Assembly (NCBI GenBank): GCA_030603665.1
Contig: JAUVXJ010000006.1
Coordinates: 1-64,000 of the forward strand
Reading direction: 5' to 3'
Source: Chloroflexota bacterium
Lineage (GTDB): Bacteria; Chloroflexota; Anaerolineae; UBA7937; B3-Chlor
DNA length: 64,000 nucleotides
Position numbers and translations under genes: made by a program. Under the pieces are notes generated by a model. The model was not told where the DNA came from. It saw only the letters and a list, made by a program, of their open reading frames with translations, and searched no databases. Shown piece after piece: positions 17,329 to 26,349 of this stretch (position 1 is the stretch's first letter; each line of letters opens with the position of its first letter).

Positions 17329-18972
17329 TTGAAGACCGTTGTTGCCGCAGCCTTGGGAGAATGCGTGCACGTGGCAGGGGTCTTGAACTTCCTGCGGCTG
17401 GCCGAGACGGCCGGATGGCGGACCGTGTTCCTGGGTCCTGCAGTGCCGATCGACAAGGTGCTGGAGGCAGCCCGCCGGGAGAAAGCCGACCTCGTAGGTG
17501 TGTCGTACCGACTGACACCGGAGACCGGAGACCGGTTGTTGGGTGAGTTCGCGGAAGAGGCCGACGAGCTGAGGCGGGCCGGGGTGCGGTTTGCCTTTGG
17601 TGGTACGCCTCCCGTCGCAGCACGGGCGCAGGCCATCGGTTTCTTCGAGCGGGTCTTCGACGGCAGCGAACCGGTGGAAATAGTCCTCTCCTACGCCAAG
17701 GGCCAGGTTCACAACCTGGTGGTCGAGGAGGACTTTCCCCAGACTGCCATGGAGCGCAAAGCTTGGAAGGCGCCGTTCCCCATCATTCGCCACCATTTCG
17801 GCCTACCCACATTGGAGTCGACCAGGAAGGGGATCGAACGCATAGCCGAATCCATGGTGCTGGACGTCATCTCCCTGGGGCCAGACCAGGATGCCCAAGC
17901 CAACTTCTTCCATCCCGAGCGTCAGGACCCTCGGCGCACGGGAGCTGGCGGAGTGCCCGTCCGCACGTCCGAGGATTACCGGATGCTCCATGCCGCCAGC
18001 CGCCGAGGTAACTACCCGCTTCTCAGAACCTATTCAGGTACCGACGACTTCATACGCCTGGCGGAGATGTACGTGGAAGCTATCAACAACGCCTGGTGCG
18101 CCATCCCCATCTTCTGGTTCAACCAGATGGACGGACGAGGCCCCTGGGACCTGGAAGGCTCCATACGCGAGCATCAGCGCGTGATGGCCTGGTACGGAGC
18201 GCGGGACATCCCGGTCGAACTGAACGAGCCCCATCATTGGGGCATGCGCGATGCCCCGGACGTCATCTTCGTCGTCGCCGCCTACCTCTCAGCCCACAAC
18301 GCGCGGGCCTTCGGCGTGCGGGATTACATCGCCCAATTGATGTTCAACAGCCCCCCGGCGCTATCTGACAGCATGGACCTGGCGAAGATGCTGGCCTGCC
18401 TGGAACTCATTGAGCCTCTCGCCGGCCCAGAGTTCCGCATCTGGGTACAAACGCGCACCGGGTTGCTCAGCTATCCCCTGGATGGGGCCGCAGCTCGAGG
18501 CCATCTCTCCGCCAGCGTTTACCTCCAGATGGCTATCCAGCCGCACATCGTACACGTCGTCGGCCACACCGAGGCGCATCACGCGGCCACGGCCGAAGAC
18601 GTCATCGAGGCCTGCAAACTGGCTCGACGAGCCATCGAGAACGCATTGCGAGGCCAACCAGACATGACCTGCGATCCCACCATCCAACATCGTTGCCGGG
18701 AGCTCGTGCAAGAGGCACGGGTGACACTAGAGGCCCTCAGGTTATTGGCCCACCCGGATGTGGAGGATCCGCTGACCGATCCCGCCGCATTGACGCGAGC
18801 GGTGACCAAGGGGATCCTCGATGCACCCCACTTGCGTAACAACCCCTTCGCCCGGGGCAAGATTGTGACCCGCATGGACCATCGCGGCGCATGCGTCGCA
18901 GTGGAGCCAACCACCGGAAAACCCATCACCGAAGAGGAACGAATAGCTGGCCTGCACACCCAGCAAACATGA
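17329..18972 (+). CDS. B12-binding-domain protein with mutase/barrel-like C-terminal domain
   Basis: A 547-aa protein. The TTG start at 17329 is preferred because GGAGG lies seven bases upstream and gives the N-terminus MKTVVAAALGECVHVAGVL; the GTG at 17158 adds 57 featureless residues. Residues 1-110 are a cobalamin-binding Rossmann domain: the D-x-H-x-x-G motif appears as CVHVAG (residues 12-17, Asp replaced by Cys, lower-axial His14 kept), then VGVSYRLT and FAFGGTP. Residues about 230-480 resemble an alpha/beta-barrel partner, with RTYSGTDDF, IFWFNQMDGRGP, NEPHHWGMRDAPD and VGHTEAHHAAT, perhaps glutamate-mutase-like. It is followed after 40 bases by an opine-dehydrogenase-like gene. The reaction is unknown. 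Confidence 0.7.
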   Translation: MKTVVAAALGECVHVAGVLNFLRLAETAGWRTVFLGPAVPIDKVLEAARREKADLVGVSYRLTPETGDRLLGEFAEEADELRRAGVRFAFGGTPPVAARAQAIGFFERVFDGSEPVEIVLSYAKGQVHNLVVEEDFPQTAMERKAWKAPFPIIRHHFGLPTLESTRKGIERIAESMVLDVISLGPDQDAQANFFHPERQDPRRTGAGGVPVRTSEDYRMLHAASRRGNYPLLRTYSGTDDFIRLAEMYVEAINNAWCAIPIFWFNQMDGRGPWDLEGSIREHQRVMAWYGARDIPVELNEPHHWGMRDAPDVIFVVAAYLSAHNARAFGVRDYIAQLMFNSPPALSDSMDLAKMLACLELIEPLAGPEFRIWVQTRTGLLSYPLDGAAARGHLSASVYLQMAIQPHIVHVVGHTEAHHAATAEDVIEACKLARRAIENALRGQPDMTCDPTIQHRCRELVQEARVTLEALRLLAHPDVEDPLTDPAALTRAVTKGILDAPHLRNNPFARGKIVTRMDHRGACVAVEPTTGKPITEEERIAGLHTQQT

Positions 18973-19012
18973 TGAACGCTGCCAAGACATTCTAGAAAGG
19001 AGCGGAGACCCA

Positions 19013-20155
19013 ATGAGTAAGGAGACGCGATACACCGTCATCGGAGCAGGGCACGGCGGCAAGGCCATGGCAGCCCATCTAGCCTTGATGGGCTTTCCTG
19101 TGACCCTGTACAACCGTACGCCGGACCACGTGGCCGCCATCAAGACCCGGAATGCCATCCGACTCCATAGTTATGAAGGCGGTCCTCATGGACTCGCCGA
19201 GTTGGCCCTGGTCACATCGGACATCTCGGAAGCTATCCAAGAGGCCCAGATCATCATGGTCGTCGTGCCCTCCTCTGCCCACTCCGATATCGCCAGGAGG
19301 GCCTCGCCGCATTTTGAAGATGGTCAGATCCTAGTTCTGAACCCAGGTCGGACAGGAGGCGCCCTGGAATTTGCCAAGGTCCTCCGCGACCAGGGATGTG
19401 AAGCAGACGTCACCATTGTGGAAGCCGAGACCTTCATCTACGCCAGCCGTTCGGAAGGTCCCACTGAGTCGCGCATCTTCCGCATCAAGGACGCCGTGCC
19501 CCTGGCGGCGCTGCCCGCCACGCGAACGGAGACAGTCCTCGAAGCACTCCAGCCAGCCTATCCTCAGTTCATCGATGGTGTGAATGTGCTGCACACCGGG
19601 TTGAACAACATGGGCGCCGTCTTCCACCCCACCCTGACCCTGCTCAACGCAGGGCGCATCGAGTCAACGTTAGGTGACTTCCAGTTCTACATCGACGGGG
19701 TGACCCCTGCCGTGGGTCGAGTCCTGGAAGTGCTGGATCGCGAACGTGTAACCGTGGCTTCGGCTCTGGGCATCCGCGCTCGCAGCGCACAGGAGTGGCT
19801 GAAGATGGCCTACGACACCACGGGCGCGGATCTCACAGAGGCTATTCACAACCAGCCCGGTTACCACGGCATCATGGCCCCGAGTACCCTCCGCCACCGC
19901 TATCTCTTCGAAGACGTACCCATGAGCATGGTGCCCATGGCAGCCTTGGGCAGGCGGTACGGCGTTTCGGTTCGCGGCATGGACAGCATCATCCGCCTGG
20001 CCTGCTTTATCCACCGGACTGATTACTGGCGCAGAGGCCGGACTCTTGACAGATTGGGAATAGAGCAGTTGAGCGTCGGTGAGCTCACGCGGTACGTCAA
20101 CGAGGGCATTGCTCCCAGGAGGTCGATGTGGGCGCCGAAGCGGTCAGCCTCATGA
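19013..20155 (+). CDS. Opine (octopine/nopaline) dehydrogenase-like NAD(P) oxidoreductase
   Basis: A 380-aa enzyme. The N-terminal NAD(P)-binding Rossmann motif is VIGAGHGGKAMAAHLALMG, followed by the middle block IMVVVPSSAHSDIARR. The octopine-dehydrogenase C-terminal domain begins around HTGLNNMGAVFHPTLTLLNAGRIES, which contains the catalytic His. AAGGAG precedes the ATG. Known members reductively join an amino acid and a 2-oxo acid or run the reverse; the substrate here is unknown. It is the second gene of the operon with the B12-domain protein. Confidence 0.88.
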   Translation: MSKETRYTVIGAGHGGKAMAAHLALMGFPVTLYNRTPDHVAAIKTRNAIRLHSYEGGPHGLAELALVTSDISEAIQEAQIIMVVVPSSAHSDIARRASPHFEDGQILVLNPGRTGGALEFAKVLRDQGCEADVTIVEAETFIYASRSEGPTESRIFRIKDAVPLAALPATRTETVLEALQPAYPQFIDGVNVLHTGLNNMGAVFHPTLTLLNAGRIESTLGDFQFYIDGVTPAVGRVLEVLDRERVTVASALGIRARSAQEWLKMAYDTTGADLTEAIHNQPGYHGIMAPSTLRHRYLFEDVPMSMVPMAALGRRYGVSVRGMDSIIRLACFIHRTDYWRRGRTLDRLGIEQLSVGELTRYVNEGIAPRRSMWAPKRSAS

Positions 20156-20288
20156 ACTGGCGCTGCGGCCCGGCACTGTAGACAACGTCATCGGCTAACG
20201 CCCACCTGCCTGCCGCGCTGCACGCCAGTCATTGGACACGGCAACACAACCTCCTTGCCGCGCGACTTGAGAAAGGAACACGGACCAG

Positions 20289-20650
20289 TTGCACAAAGGC
20301 GCCTTCTTCGGTCTGCTCTCCATCTGGGGAGTGATCGGTCTAGCCATCTCCTGTGGCGACGGAACCGCGTCCCAGGCGCAGACAAGTATCACGCTCTGGA
20401 GACAGATGCCCACCGAGAGCATCGTCTTCACGTCCAGGACGGACTCCCCTCATGGGAAGCTGCACCTCATGGGCAAACAGGGTGTTGTCTCCCGATTGAC
20501 CAACAACAGTCGTCACGAGAACAGCCCCGCACTGTCTCCAGACGGCCACTAGGTCTCCTTTCACGGCGGGGAAGAGGGGAATCCGTTACGCAGTGGAAGA
20601 TCAACATCCCACCAGGTCATGCGTCAAGCCAGCCTCGGGCACCACATGGC
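20289..20650 (+). pseudogene. Broken TolB/PD40-type beta-propeller lipoprotein
   Basis: A TTG-initiated frame begins with a lipoprotein-like signal (GLLSIWGVIGLAISC) and continues IVFTSRTDSPHGKLHLM and NNSRHENSPALSPDGH, the PD40/WD40-like repeat, where an in-frame TAG interrupts at 20550-20552. The next codons read VSFHGGEEGNP, the expected continuation of the SPDG blade. The remainder of a normal propeller is absent. It is therefore best read as a truncated, decayed gene. A sequencing error at the TAG cannot explain the missing downstream part. Confidence 0.65.
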
Positions 20651-20715
20651 GCCCACGCCGTCTGCTTGATTTCACAAGCGCTCAAGAGGGTCAGCAAACC
20701 CGTCACTCATTCCAC

Positions 20716-20744
20716 TTGCCAAGAGGACAGGGGCCGTGTATAAT
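20716..20744 (+). promoter_or_regulatory. Sigma70 promoter for the YkvA-like gene
   Basis: TTGCCA (20716-20721), a 17-bp spacer and TATAAT (20739-20744). The transcript should begin near 20751, with AAAGGAACGG as the ribosome site before the GTG at 20774. Confidence 0.75.
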
Positions 20745-20773
20745 ATGCCATAGTCTCTAGAAAAGGAACGGTT

Positions 20774-21217
20774 GTGGCAGAAAATAAGAGATTAGACGAC
20801 CCAGAGCGGACCGCTGGCTTGCTGGCCGAGATAGCCAGACAGTCAAGGCTGATCATGCGTCTCCTGGGCGATCGACGCGTGCCCGTTTGGCCGAAGTTGA
20901 TCATCCCTGCGACGTTCGTGTACATTGTCTCGCCCATAGACCTGCTCCCCGATCCCATCCTGGGACTGGGACAGATAGACGACATCGCCGTTCTGCTCAT
21001 CGGACTGAAACTATTCGTCGAGTTGTGCCCCACGGACGTTGTGCGGGAGCACCTGGATGCTCTGGCCTCGGTCATTGACGGCTCGTACCGGGTTGTGAAA
21101 GAGGAACAGAACGAAAAAGTACCAGCGCAAGGCGAGTTGCTGGCGCCGGAGGGCGAGCTGAGCCCGCCTCGCACTGAGCCGCGCACCGAGAGGCTGCCCG
21201 CTGCCGACGGTGAGTAA
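20774..21217 (+). CDS. YkvA family (DUF1232) protein
   Basis: A 147-aa protein with a GTG start. The DUF1232 signature is clear: PKLIIPATFVYIVSPIDLLPD followed by GLGQIDDIAVLLIGLKLF, a short hydrophobic hairpin region. A charged, Pro/Glu-rich C-terminal tail (about 105-147) is probably disordered. Members are small membrane-associated proteins of unknown function. It has its own promoter and is followed 64 bases later by a MerR-like regulator. Confidence 0.85.
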   Translation: MAENKRLDDPERTAGLLAEIARQSRLIMRLLGDRRVPVWPKLIIPATFVYIVSPIDLLPDPILGLGQIDDIAVLLIGLKLFVELCPTDVVREHLDALASVIDGSYRVVKEEQNEKVPAQGELLAPEGELSPPRTEPRTERLPAADGE

Positions 21218-21281
21218 CAACACGCGCACCACGTGCAATGGAGATAGAGTGCATCAATCTGCAGGAAGGGTGTAGCTGAAA

Positions 21282-21902
21282 ATGACAAACGCGGAATTGA
21301 GACAACCGGGGGATGTGGCCAGAGAACTCGACATCTCCACCTCCACCCTCCGTCGGTGGGCGAAGGAGTTCCACCCATACCTATCGAGTGCGGCAGCCAA
21401 GCCGGACGGCGCAAGTGGAGGGGTGGGCGCTCACCGGCGCTATGCCAAGGAGGATGTGCACCTTCTAACGCAAGTCAAGGTACTTCTGGACCAAGGATTG
21501 ACCTACGACCAGGTGATCCAGCGCCTCAAGGGTGAAGGTGCTGTGTCCACCGAGGAGAGCCATCATCGTGAGGAAGTGTATCCCGTCGTGGCTTCCGATG
21601 CGGACATGGACGCTGCGGCTGCTGCGCCCGGTCTGGTCGTCGTCGCGGACGCCTTGCGCAACATCAATGATAATCAACAGGCTCTCCAGAATAGCCTGCA
21701 AGTTAACCGCAACCTCCTGGGGGTCTTGATCCAAGACAACTTCAATCTGAAAGAAGACAACTCCAAACTGAGGGACCGGGTACTAAAGCTCGAGCAGCTG
21801 ACGAACCAACTCAGGCAGGAGAAGGAGACGTCTCCTTTGACCCCAGCGCAGCAAACTGAGCTGCAGAGCAGAAAAGGCTGCCTGGGCTCTTCCACCAGAT
21901 AG
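21282..21902 (+). CDS. MerR-like HTH protein with C-terminal coiled coil
   Basis: A 206-aa protein. A MerR-type helix-turn-helix occupies residues 5-80: PGDVARELDISTSTLRRWAKEF, then AHRRYAKEDVHLLTQVKVLLDQGLTYDQVIQRL. A hydrophilic linker leads to a coiled coil at about 150-190 (NFNLKEDNSKLRDRVLKLEQL). This resembles chromosome-organising or cell-cycle MerR proteins (RacA-like layout) more than ligand-sensing regulators, since no effector domain is present. The target is unknown. Confidence 0.8.
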   Translation: MTNAELRQPGDVARELDISTSTLRRWAKEFHPYLSSAAAKPDGASGGVGAHRRYAKEDVHLLTQVKVLLDQGLTYDQVIQRLKGEGAVSTEESHHREEVYPVVASDADMDAAAAAPGLVVVADALRNINDNQQALQNSLQVNRNLLGVLIQDNFNLKEDNSKLRDRVLKLEQLTNQLRQEKETSPLTPAQQTELQSRKGCLGSSTR

Positions 21903-22004
21903 GCTTGTCGGCGCGCGTGTCCACAGCGCCATAGCGACGGAGTGCACAGCTATGTCCCTTCTCTATGTATGTGCCGGAATCCAGCCAGCTTCCCGGGAGC
22001 GTTC

Positions 22005-23015
22005 GTGGTTAGACGGTTCAACTTGGCCGATATCCTGTTGGTGAGAAGGCTCCAGGATCAGGTGGCTTGCCTGGATCTGGAGGCAGCTTTGCTGTGGTCG
22101 CCGGCCCCCCTGTCCCTGGCCCTGCTTGAGCTATTCTCCTTCAACCAGAGCCCCAGCACGACCTTTGTGGCTAACGACCACTCAGCGGATTGGGCTGCGC
22201 AGGGCTTTCTGCAGGCTTGGACCCGGTCCGACGGGCTGTCATGTGACGTCGAGTTCATTGCCCCGGCTCTTGACGGGTCAGCTGTCTCTATCGAGCTATG
22301 GCGCGGCCTGCTGGAGCACCTTAGCGTGGCCGAGGGCGAAGCAGGTATCCAGCGCATCTTCGCCACAGTGCCGGACGGCGGACCGGCTGCGGATCTACTC
22401 CGCAAGATGGGCTTCAGCGCCTACGCACGTCGCCACGTCATGCGCCTCGAGCAACTCCCAGCGGAACTCGATGCCGCGGGAAACGCGCGCTTCCGGCCGG
22501 CACGAGATGCGGATGCTCAGGCCCTGCAACGGCTCAGGAGTTCTCTGATCCCTCGACCCGTACAGCATGCGGAGGGCGGAACTCACGCGGAAAAGGATCC
22601 CACCTCCCTCCTGCCCTGGTGGAAGAGCCGAGAGATCAAGGAATATGTCTGGAAGGAAGGCGCAGACATCCAGGCATATGTGCGCATCGTCGTGGGCCAA
22701 GGCGGGCACTGGCTGAGAGTGTTGCTCGAACCTACACCGTCTGGCCTCGCCGACGCCGTTCTGTCCGACTCCTTGAGTCTGCTGTCCTTCTATCCAGCTC
22801 GGCCCGTATACTGTGCGGTGCGAGAGTACGAGGGTGGCGTCCAGGGGGCCCTCGATGCGGTGGGCTTTGAGTTCTTGGCCTCCGAGGTACTCATGGTGAA
22901 GCAGATGGCCGTTCGGGCACGGGTACCGGTGAACAAACTGAGCCCTGCACTGGAGAAGGGCGTGGAGACCGCAACTCCCATCTCGACCAGCAATCATTGT
23001 CAGGACCAGCCTTAG
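22005..23015 (+). CDS. GNAT-superfamily acetyltransferase-like protein
   Basis: A 336-aa protein. The GTG start at 22005, with GGGAG five bases upstream, yields MVRRFNLADILLVRRLQ, a typical GNAT opening; a GTG at 21942 would add 21 Cys/Pro-rich residues. The first domain spans about 1-150, with ADLLRKMGFSAYARRHVM as the usual C-terminal GNAT strand. A second, degenerate half follows (ARFRPARDADAQAL, then VQGALDAVGFEFLASEVLM). The acetyl-CoA loop is not obvious, so it may be catalytically diverged. Confidence 0.65.
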   Translation: MVRRFNLADILLVRRLQDQVACLDLEAALLWSPAPLSLALLELFSFNQSPSTTFVANDHSADWAAQGFLQAWTRSDGLSCDVEFIAPALDGSAVSIELWRGLLEHLSVAEGEAGIQRIFATVPDGGPAADLLRKMGFSAYARRHVMRLEQLPAELDAAGNARFRPARDADAQALQRLRSSLIPRPVQHAEGGTHAEKDPTSLLPWWKSREIKEYVWKEGADIQAYVRIVVGQGGHWLRVLLEPTPSGLADAVLSDSLSLLSFYPARPVYCAVREYEGGVQGALDAVGFEFLASEVLMVKQMAVRARVPVNKLSPALEKGVETATPISTSNHCQDQP

Positions 23016-23055
23016 CTACTACTGGGCGCCCGAGGCGCTTCTTCCAGAGGGACCA

Positions 23056-24594
23056 ATGGTACGAGACATGACCAGCCACACGCAGCAAGAGATCACTGAC
23101 GATCTAGACGCACTAATGGAAGTGCTGCCTGAGTTCCTGCAGCAAGCCCTGCGCGCTCTGAACGAGGAGGACGAGCTACTGGAAGTCGTCTTGGATCTCG
23201 GGCGCCTGCCTGAAGCACGCTTCGTGGATCGCGAGGTCCCCCTGAGCGATACCGAGGTGAACGAAGAGGATATCCAGTACGTCGCCTCTCGTATTGGTCG
23301 CTTCGGAGATGACAATAGGGCCGGCTTGGAGCGCACCTTGCACCGTATCTCGGCGATCCGCAACCGAGAGGACAAGATCGTCGGACTAACCTGCCGTGTC
23401 GGGAGGGCCGTCTACGGCACCATCGACACCATCCGAGACATCGTCGAGTCCGGAAACAGCGTCCTGCTCCTGGGCCGTCCCGGTGTGGGCAAGACCACGA
23501 TGCTGCGCGAAGTCGCCCGCGTGCTGGCCAAGAAGAGGAGGGTCGTCATCGTGGACACGAGCAACGAGATCGCTGGCGACGGTGACATACCCCATCCGGC
23601 CATTGGCAAGGCACGACGCATGCAGGTCAAGACTCCCAACATGCAGCATGCGGTGATGATCGAGGGGGTAGAAAACCACATGCCCGAGGTGATCATCATC
23701 GACGAGATAGGCACCGAACTGGAGGCAGCCGCCGCTCGTACCATCGCCGAACGGGGTGTCCAGCTCGTGGCCACGGCCCACGGTAACACTCTGGACAATC
23801 TGATGATGAACCCCACCCTGGCGGACCTCATCGGCGGCATCCAGTCCGTTACCCTGAGTGACGAGGAAGCCCGTAGGCGAAGGACGCGCAAGTCCGTCCT
23901 GGAACGCAAGGCTCCCGCAACCTTCGACATGGTAGTGGAGATTCAGGACTGGGAACGCGTTGCTGTACGCCCCGACGTCGCTGAAGCCGTGGACGCCATC
24001 CTGGAGGGCCGTTTCTTGCCACCGGAGCTCCGCTACCTCGATGAGGAAGGCAAGACACACATCGAGCAAATGTCCTTCCCTGAGGCAGAGGAGGAACCGG
24101 CCCGGCCGCCGTCCAGAGAGAAGGTGATGCGCGACCATCCGCTGGCCATCTATCCATACGGCATCAGCCAGCACCGCCTGCAGCAAGTGGCTATAGGACT
24201 CAAAGTCCCCATCCAGATTGTCGATGATGTGGCTGACGCAGAGGCGGTACTCACCCTCAAGAACTACTATCGCAAGCGGCCGCATAATATCAGTGAAGCA
24301 GAAAGAAAGGGCATACCCACCTACGTGCTGCGCAGCAACACTGTCACCCAGATGGAAAACTGTCTCGCCGACATCTTCGGCGTACCGCTGGACGCGGACC
24401 CCTTGTCAGCCGCAGCGGAGGAGACCCAGCGGGCCATCGAGAGGATCCTCTCGGGGGCACGCTCCGCGGAGCTGTTGCCTCAGAACTCATACGTCCGTCG
24501 CTACCAGCACGAGATGGCTCGCCAGGCCAACCTGTACTCACGCAGTAGAGGAAAAGAGCCGCGTCGACGAGTCAGGATCTTCCCCAAGAAGTAG
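23056..24594 (+). CDS. AAA ATPase with R3H domain (ycf45-like)
   Basis: A 512-aa nucleic-acid-binding ATPase. Walker A is LLLGRPGVGKTTMLREVAR and Walker B is MPEVIIIDEIGTELEAAA, with VQLVATAHGNTLDNLM as sensor; the arrangement resembles SpoIIIAA/Ycf45 ATPases. The C-terminus holds an R3H domain (AAEETQRAIERIL ... YVRRYQHEMARQANL, with R-x3-H) that binds single-stranded nucleic acid. It is the first of four closely spaced genes: this, tmk, a kinase-like fusion and darA. Its role is unknown. Confidence 0.9.
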   Translation: MVRDMTSHTQQEITDDLDALMEVLPEFLQQALRALNEEDELLEVVLDLGRLPEARFVDREVPLSDTEVNEEDIQYVASRIGRFGDDNRAGLERTLHRISAIRNREDKIVGLTCRVGRAVYGTIDTIRDIVESGNSVLLLGRPGVGKTTMLREVARVLAKKRRVVIVDTSNEIAGDGDIPHPAIGKARRMQVKTPNMQHAVMIEGVENHMPEVIIIDEIGTELEAAAARTIAERGVQLVATAHGNTLDNLMMNPTLADLIGGIQSVTLSDEEARRRRTRKSVLERKAPATFDMVVEIQDWERVAVRPDVAEAVDAILEGRFLPPELRYLDEEGKTHIEQMSFPEAEEEPARPPSREKVMRDHPLAIYPYGISQHRLQQVAIGLKVPIQIVDDVADAEAVLTLKNYYRKRPHNISEAERKGIPTYVLRSNTVTQMENCLADIFGVPLDADPLSAAAEETQRAIERILSGARSAELLPQNSYVRRYQHEMARQANLYSRSRGKEPRRRVRIFPKK

Positions 24595-24600
24595 AGAGAG

Positions 24601-25278
24601 TTGACTGGTTTGTTCGTCACCTTTGAAGGTCCCGAGGGCAGTGGGAAGACCACTCACGCCCGCCTGCTATCCGAATATCTGCGCGAAGAGGAGTACCCCG
24701 TGGTCTTGACTCGCGAGCCGGGCGGCACTCGCATCAGCGACAAGCTACGCCAGATTTTGCTCGACCCTGACAACACAGACATACTGCCACGAACCGAAAT
24801 CCTCCTCTTCTCGGCTTCGCGCGCCCAGTTGAGCGAGGCCTTCATCCGCCCACACCTCGAGCAAGGCCACATCGTGATCTGCGACCGGTATGCTGACTCC
24901 ACCATGGCCTACCAGGGACATGGCCTGGGACTCGACTTTGACACCTTGCGCACCATCACAGCTTTTGCCACCAGAGGGCTCACCCCTGACCTTACCCTAT
25001 ATCTGGATGTACCCGTGGAGACAGGCTTGAAGCGCAGGCTGGGTCCGTCCAATGACATTGGCGCGGGTAGCTCCGGAACCCAGCTTCCCCTCTTCGACAA
25101 GGTGGACCGGCTCGATATGAAGGACCTGGAATACCATCGTCGCGTGCAGCAAGGCTACGAACAGTTGAGACAGGCCGAGCCGGAGAGATGGCACAGGGTG
25201 GATGCGAACCGCCCACTGGAGCAGGTTCAGGACGACGTCCGGCGCAAGGTCTTGTCCGTATTGGAGGACAGGTCATGA
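24601..25278 (+). CDS. tmk: Thymidylate kinase
   Basis: A 225-aa dTMP kinase that makes dTDP for DNA synthesis. The TTG start at 24601 lies six bases after the preceding stop. P-loop FEGPEGSGKTTHARLL, DRYADSTMAYQGHG (the DRY motif) and TREPGGTRISDKLRQ identify the family. The lid region is slightly extended (PSNDIGAGSSGTQLPLF). Its stop codon overlaps the next start by four bases (ATGA). Confidence 0.97.
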   Translation: MTGLFVTFEGPEGSGKTTHARLLSEYLREEEYPVVLTREPGGTRISDKLRQILLDPDNTDILPRTEILLFSASRAQLSEAFIRPHLEQGHIVICDRYADSTMAYQGHGLGLDFDTLRTITAFATRGLTPDLTLYLDVPVETGLKRRLGPSNDIGAGSSGTQLPLFDKVDRLDMKDLEYHRRVQQGYEQLRQAEPERWHRVDANRPLEQVQDDVRRKVLSVLEDRS

Positions 25279-26348
25279 GAGTGTTGTGTACGGGTTCTTC
25301 GGGCTCCGACCGCATGGGCTATCTCCAGGGTGTCGAACAGCTGGCAAGGAAGGCCGGCATTGGCCTGGAGGTCTGCAACGTGGGAGACATGATGCTCGAC
25401 AAGGCACAGCACATCGGGAGCCCTGTGAGCAGGGAGAAGATACTGGATCTCCCCTCCTCGTCCCTCGAGTGGCTGCGCGGTACCGTCTTCGAGGAGATTG
25501 TGCGCAAGGCCGCCAGTCATGAGAATACTATCATCGCCACCCACACGTGTTTCCGCTGGAAGAAGTTCTTGTCCCCTGCCTTCGACACGTACTATCTGTC
25601 GCAACTAGACCCCGACCTGTACGTCACGATCATCGACGACTACGATGCCATCCAACAGCGTCTCGAGGCAACCGATCAGTGGAGAGGCAGGCTGCAACTA
25701 TGGGAGATCCTCGTCTGGCGGGATGAAGAAGTCGTCATCACCCAGATATTGGCGCAGAACTTCCGGAAACCCCACTATGTCATCGCCAGGCAGGAGCCAC
25801 CTGAGATTCTCTTTGATCTGATGTTCCGACCAGAGCGCAAGAAAGCGTACCTCAGCTACCCCATCACGGCTATCGAGAAAGAACAGCCCGAGCAACTGGA
25901 CAGGGTGATGGATTTCCTGGCCGAGCTGCGGAAATATCTCACTGTCTTCAATCCGTTGGCGATGACCGAACTGGAGCGCGCCAGAAGGCTGCTTGAGGGG
26001 AATGACAAAGGGACCGCCCTGGAGATCATGAGTATTCTCGACGACCAGACCGTGGCCCGAGACTACCAGTCCATCGACCAGAGCGACATGGTCATCGTCT
26101 ACTACCCGGTCAAGGAGCCCTCCCCCGGCGTGCTGTCAGAGCTGATACACGGCTTCAGTCATGACAAAGAGGTGTACATGGTTTTCCCGTATGAGATCAG
26201 CCCCTTCTTGCAGTACTACTGTACGGAGATCTTCCAGACAGGCGAGGAATTGATTGACCATCTGAAGGGGAGTGGGATCATCGGTGGTGAGGAGCCCGAG
26301 CCTCCTGCACTCCCACCCACTGACGAGGGGAAGGAGGAGGTCTGCTGA
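25275..26348 (+). CDS. Adenylate-kinase-like / deoxyribosyltransferase-like fusion
   Basis: A 357-aa protein. Residues 1-190 follow the layout of archaeal-type adenylate kinase (ATPase fold): MRVLCTGSSGSDRMGY at the phosphate-loop position, GLEVCNVGDMM, TIIATHTCFRWKKFLSPAF and DLYVTIIDDYDAIQQRL. The loop lacks the GK[S/T] lysine, so ATP hydrolysis is doubtful. Residues about 195-340 resemble nucleoside 2-deoxyribosyltransferases: KKAYLSYPITAI, QSDMVIVYYPVKEPSPGVLSEL and KEVYMVFPY. The Pro/Glu-rich tail precedes darA by one base. Coupling to tmk and darA suggests a nucleotide-related role. The fusion reading is inference from motifs. Confidence 0.65.
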   Translation: MRVLCTGSSGSDRMGYLQGVEQLARKAGIGLEVCNVGDMMLDKAQHIGSPVSREKILDLPSSSLEWLRGTVFEEIVRKAASHENTIIATHTCFRWKKFLSPAFDTYYLSQLDPDLYVTIIDDYDAIQQRLEATDQWRGRLQLWEILVWRDEEVVITQILAQNFRKPHYVIARQEPPEILFDLMFRPERKKAYLSYPITAIEKEQPEQLDRVMDFLAELRKYLTVFNPLAMTELERARRLLEGNDKGTALEIMSILDDQTVARDYQSIDQSDMVIVYYPVKEPSPGVLSELIHGFSHDKEVYMVFPYEISPFLQYYCTEIFQTGEELIDHLKGSGIIGGEEPEPPALPPTDEGKEEVC

Positions 26349-26349
26349 C

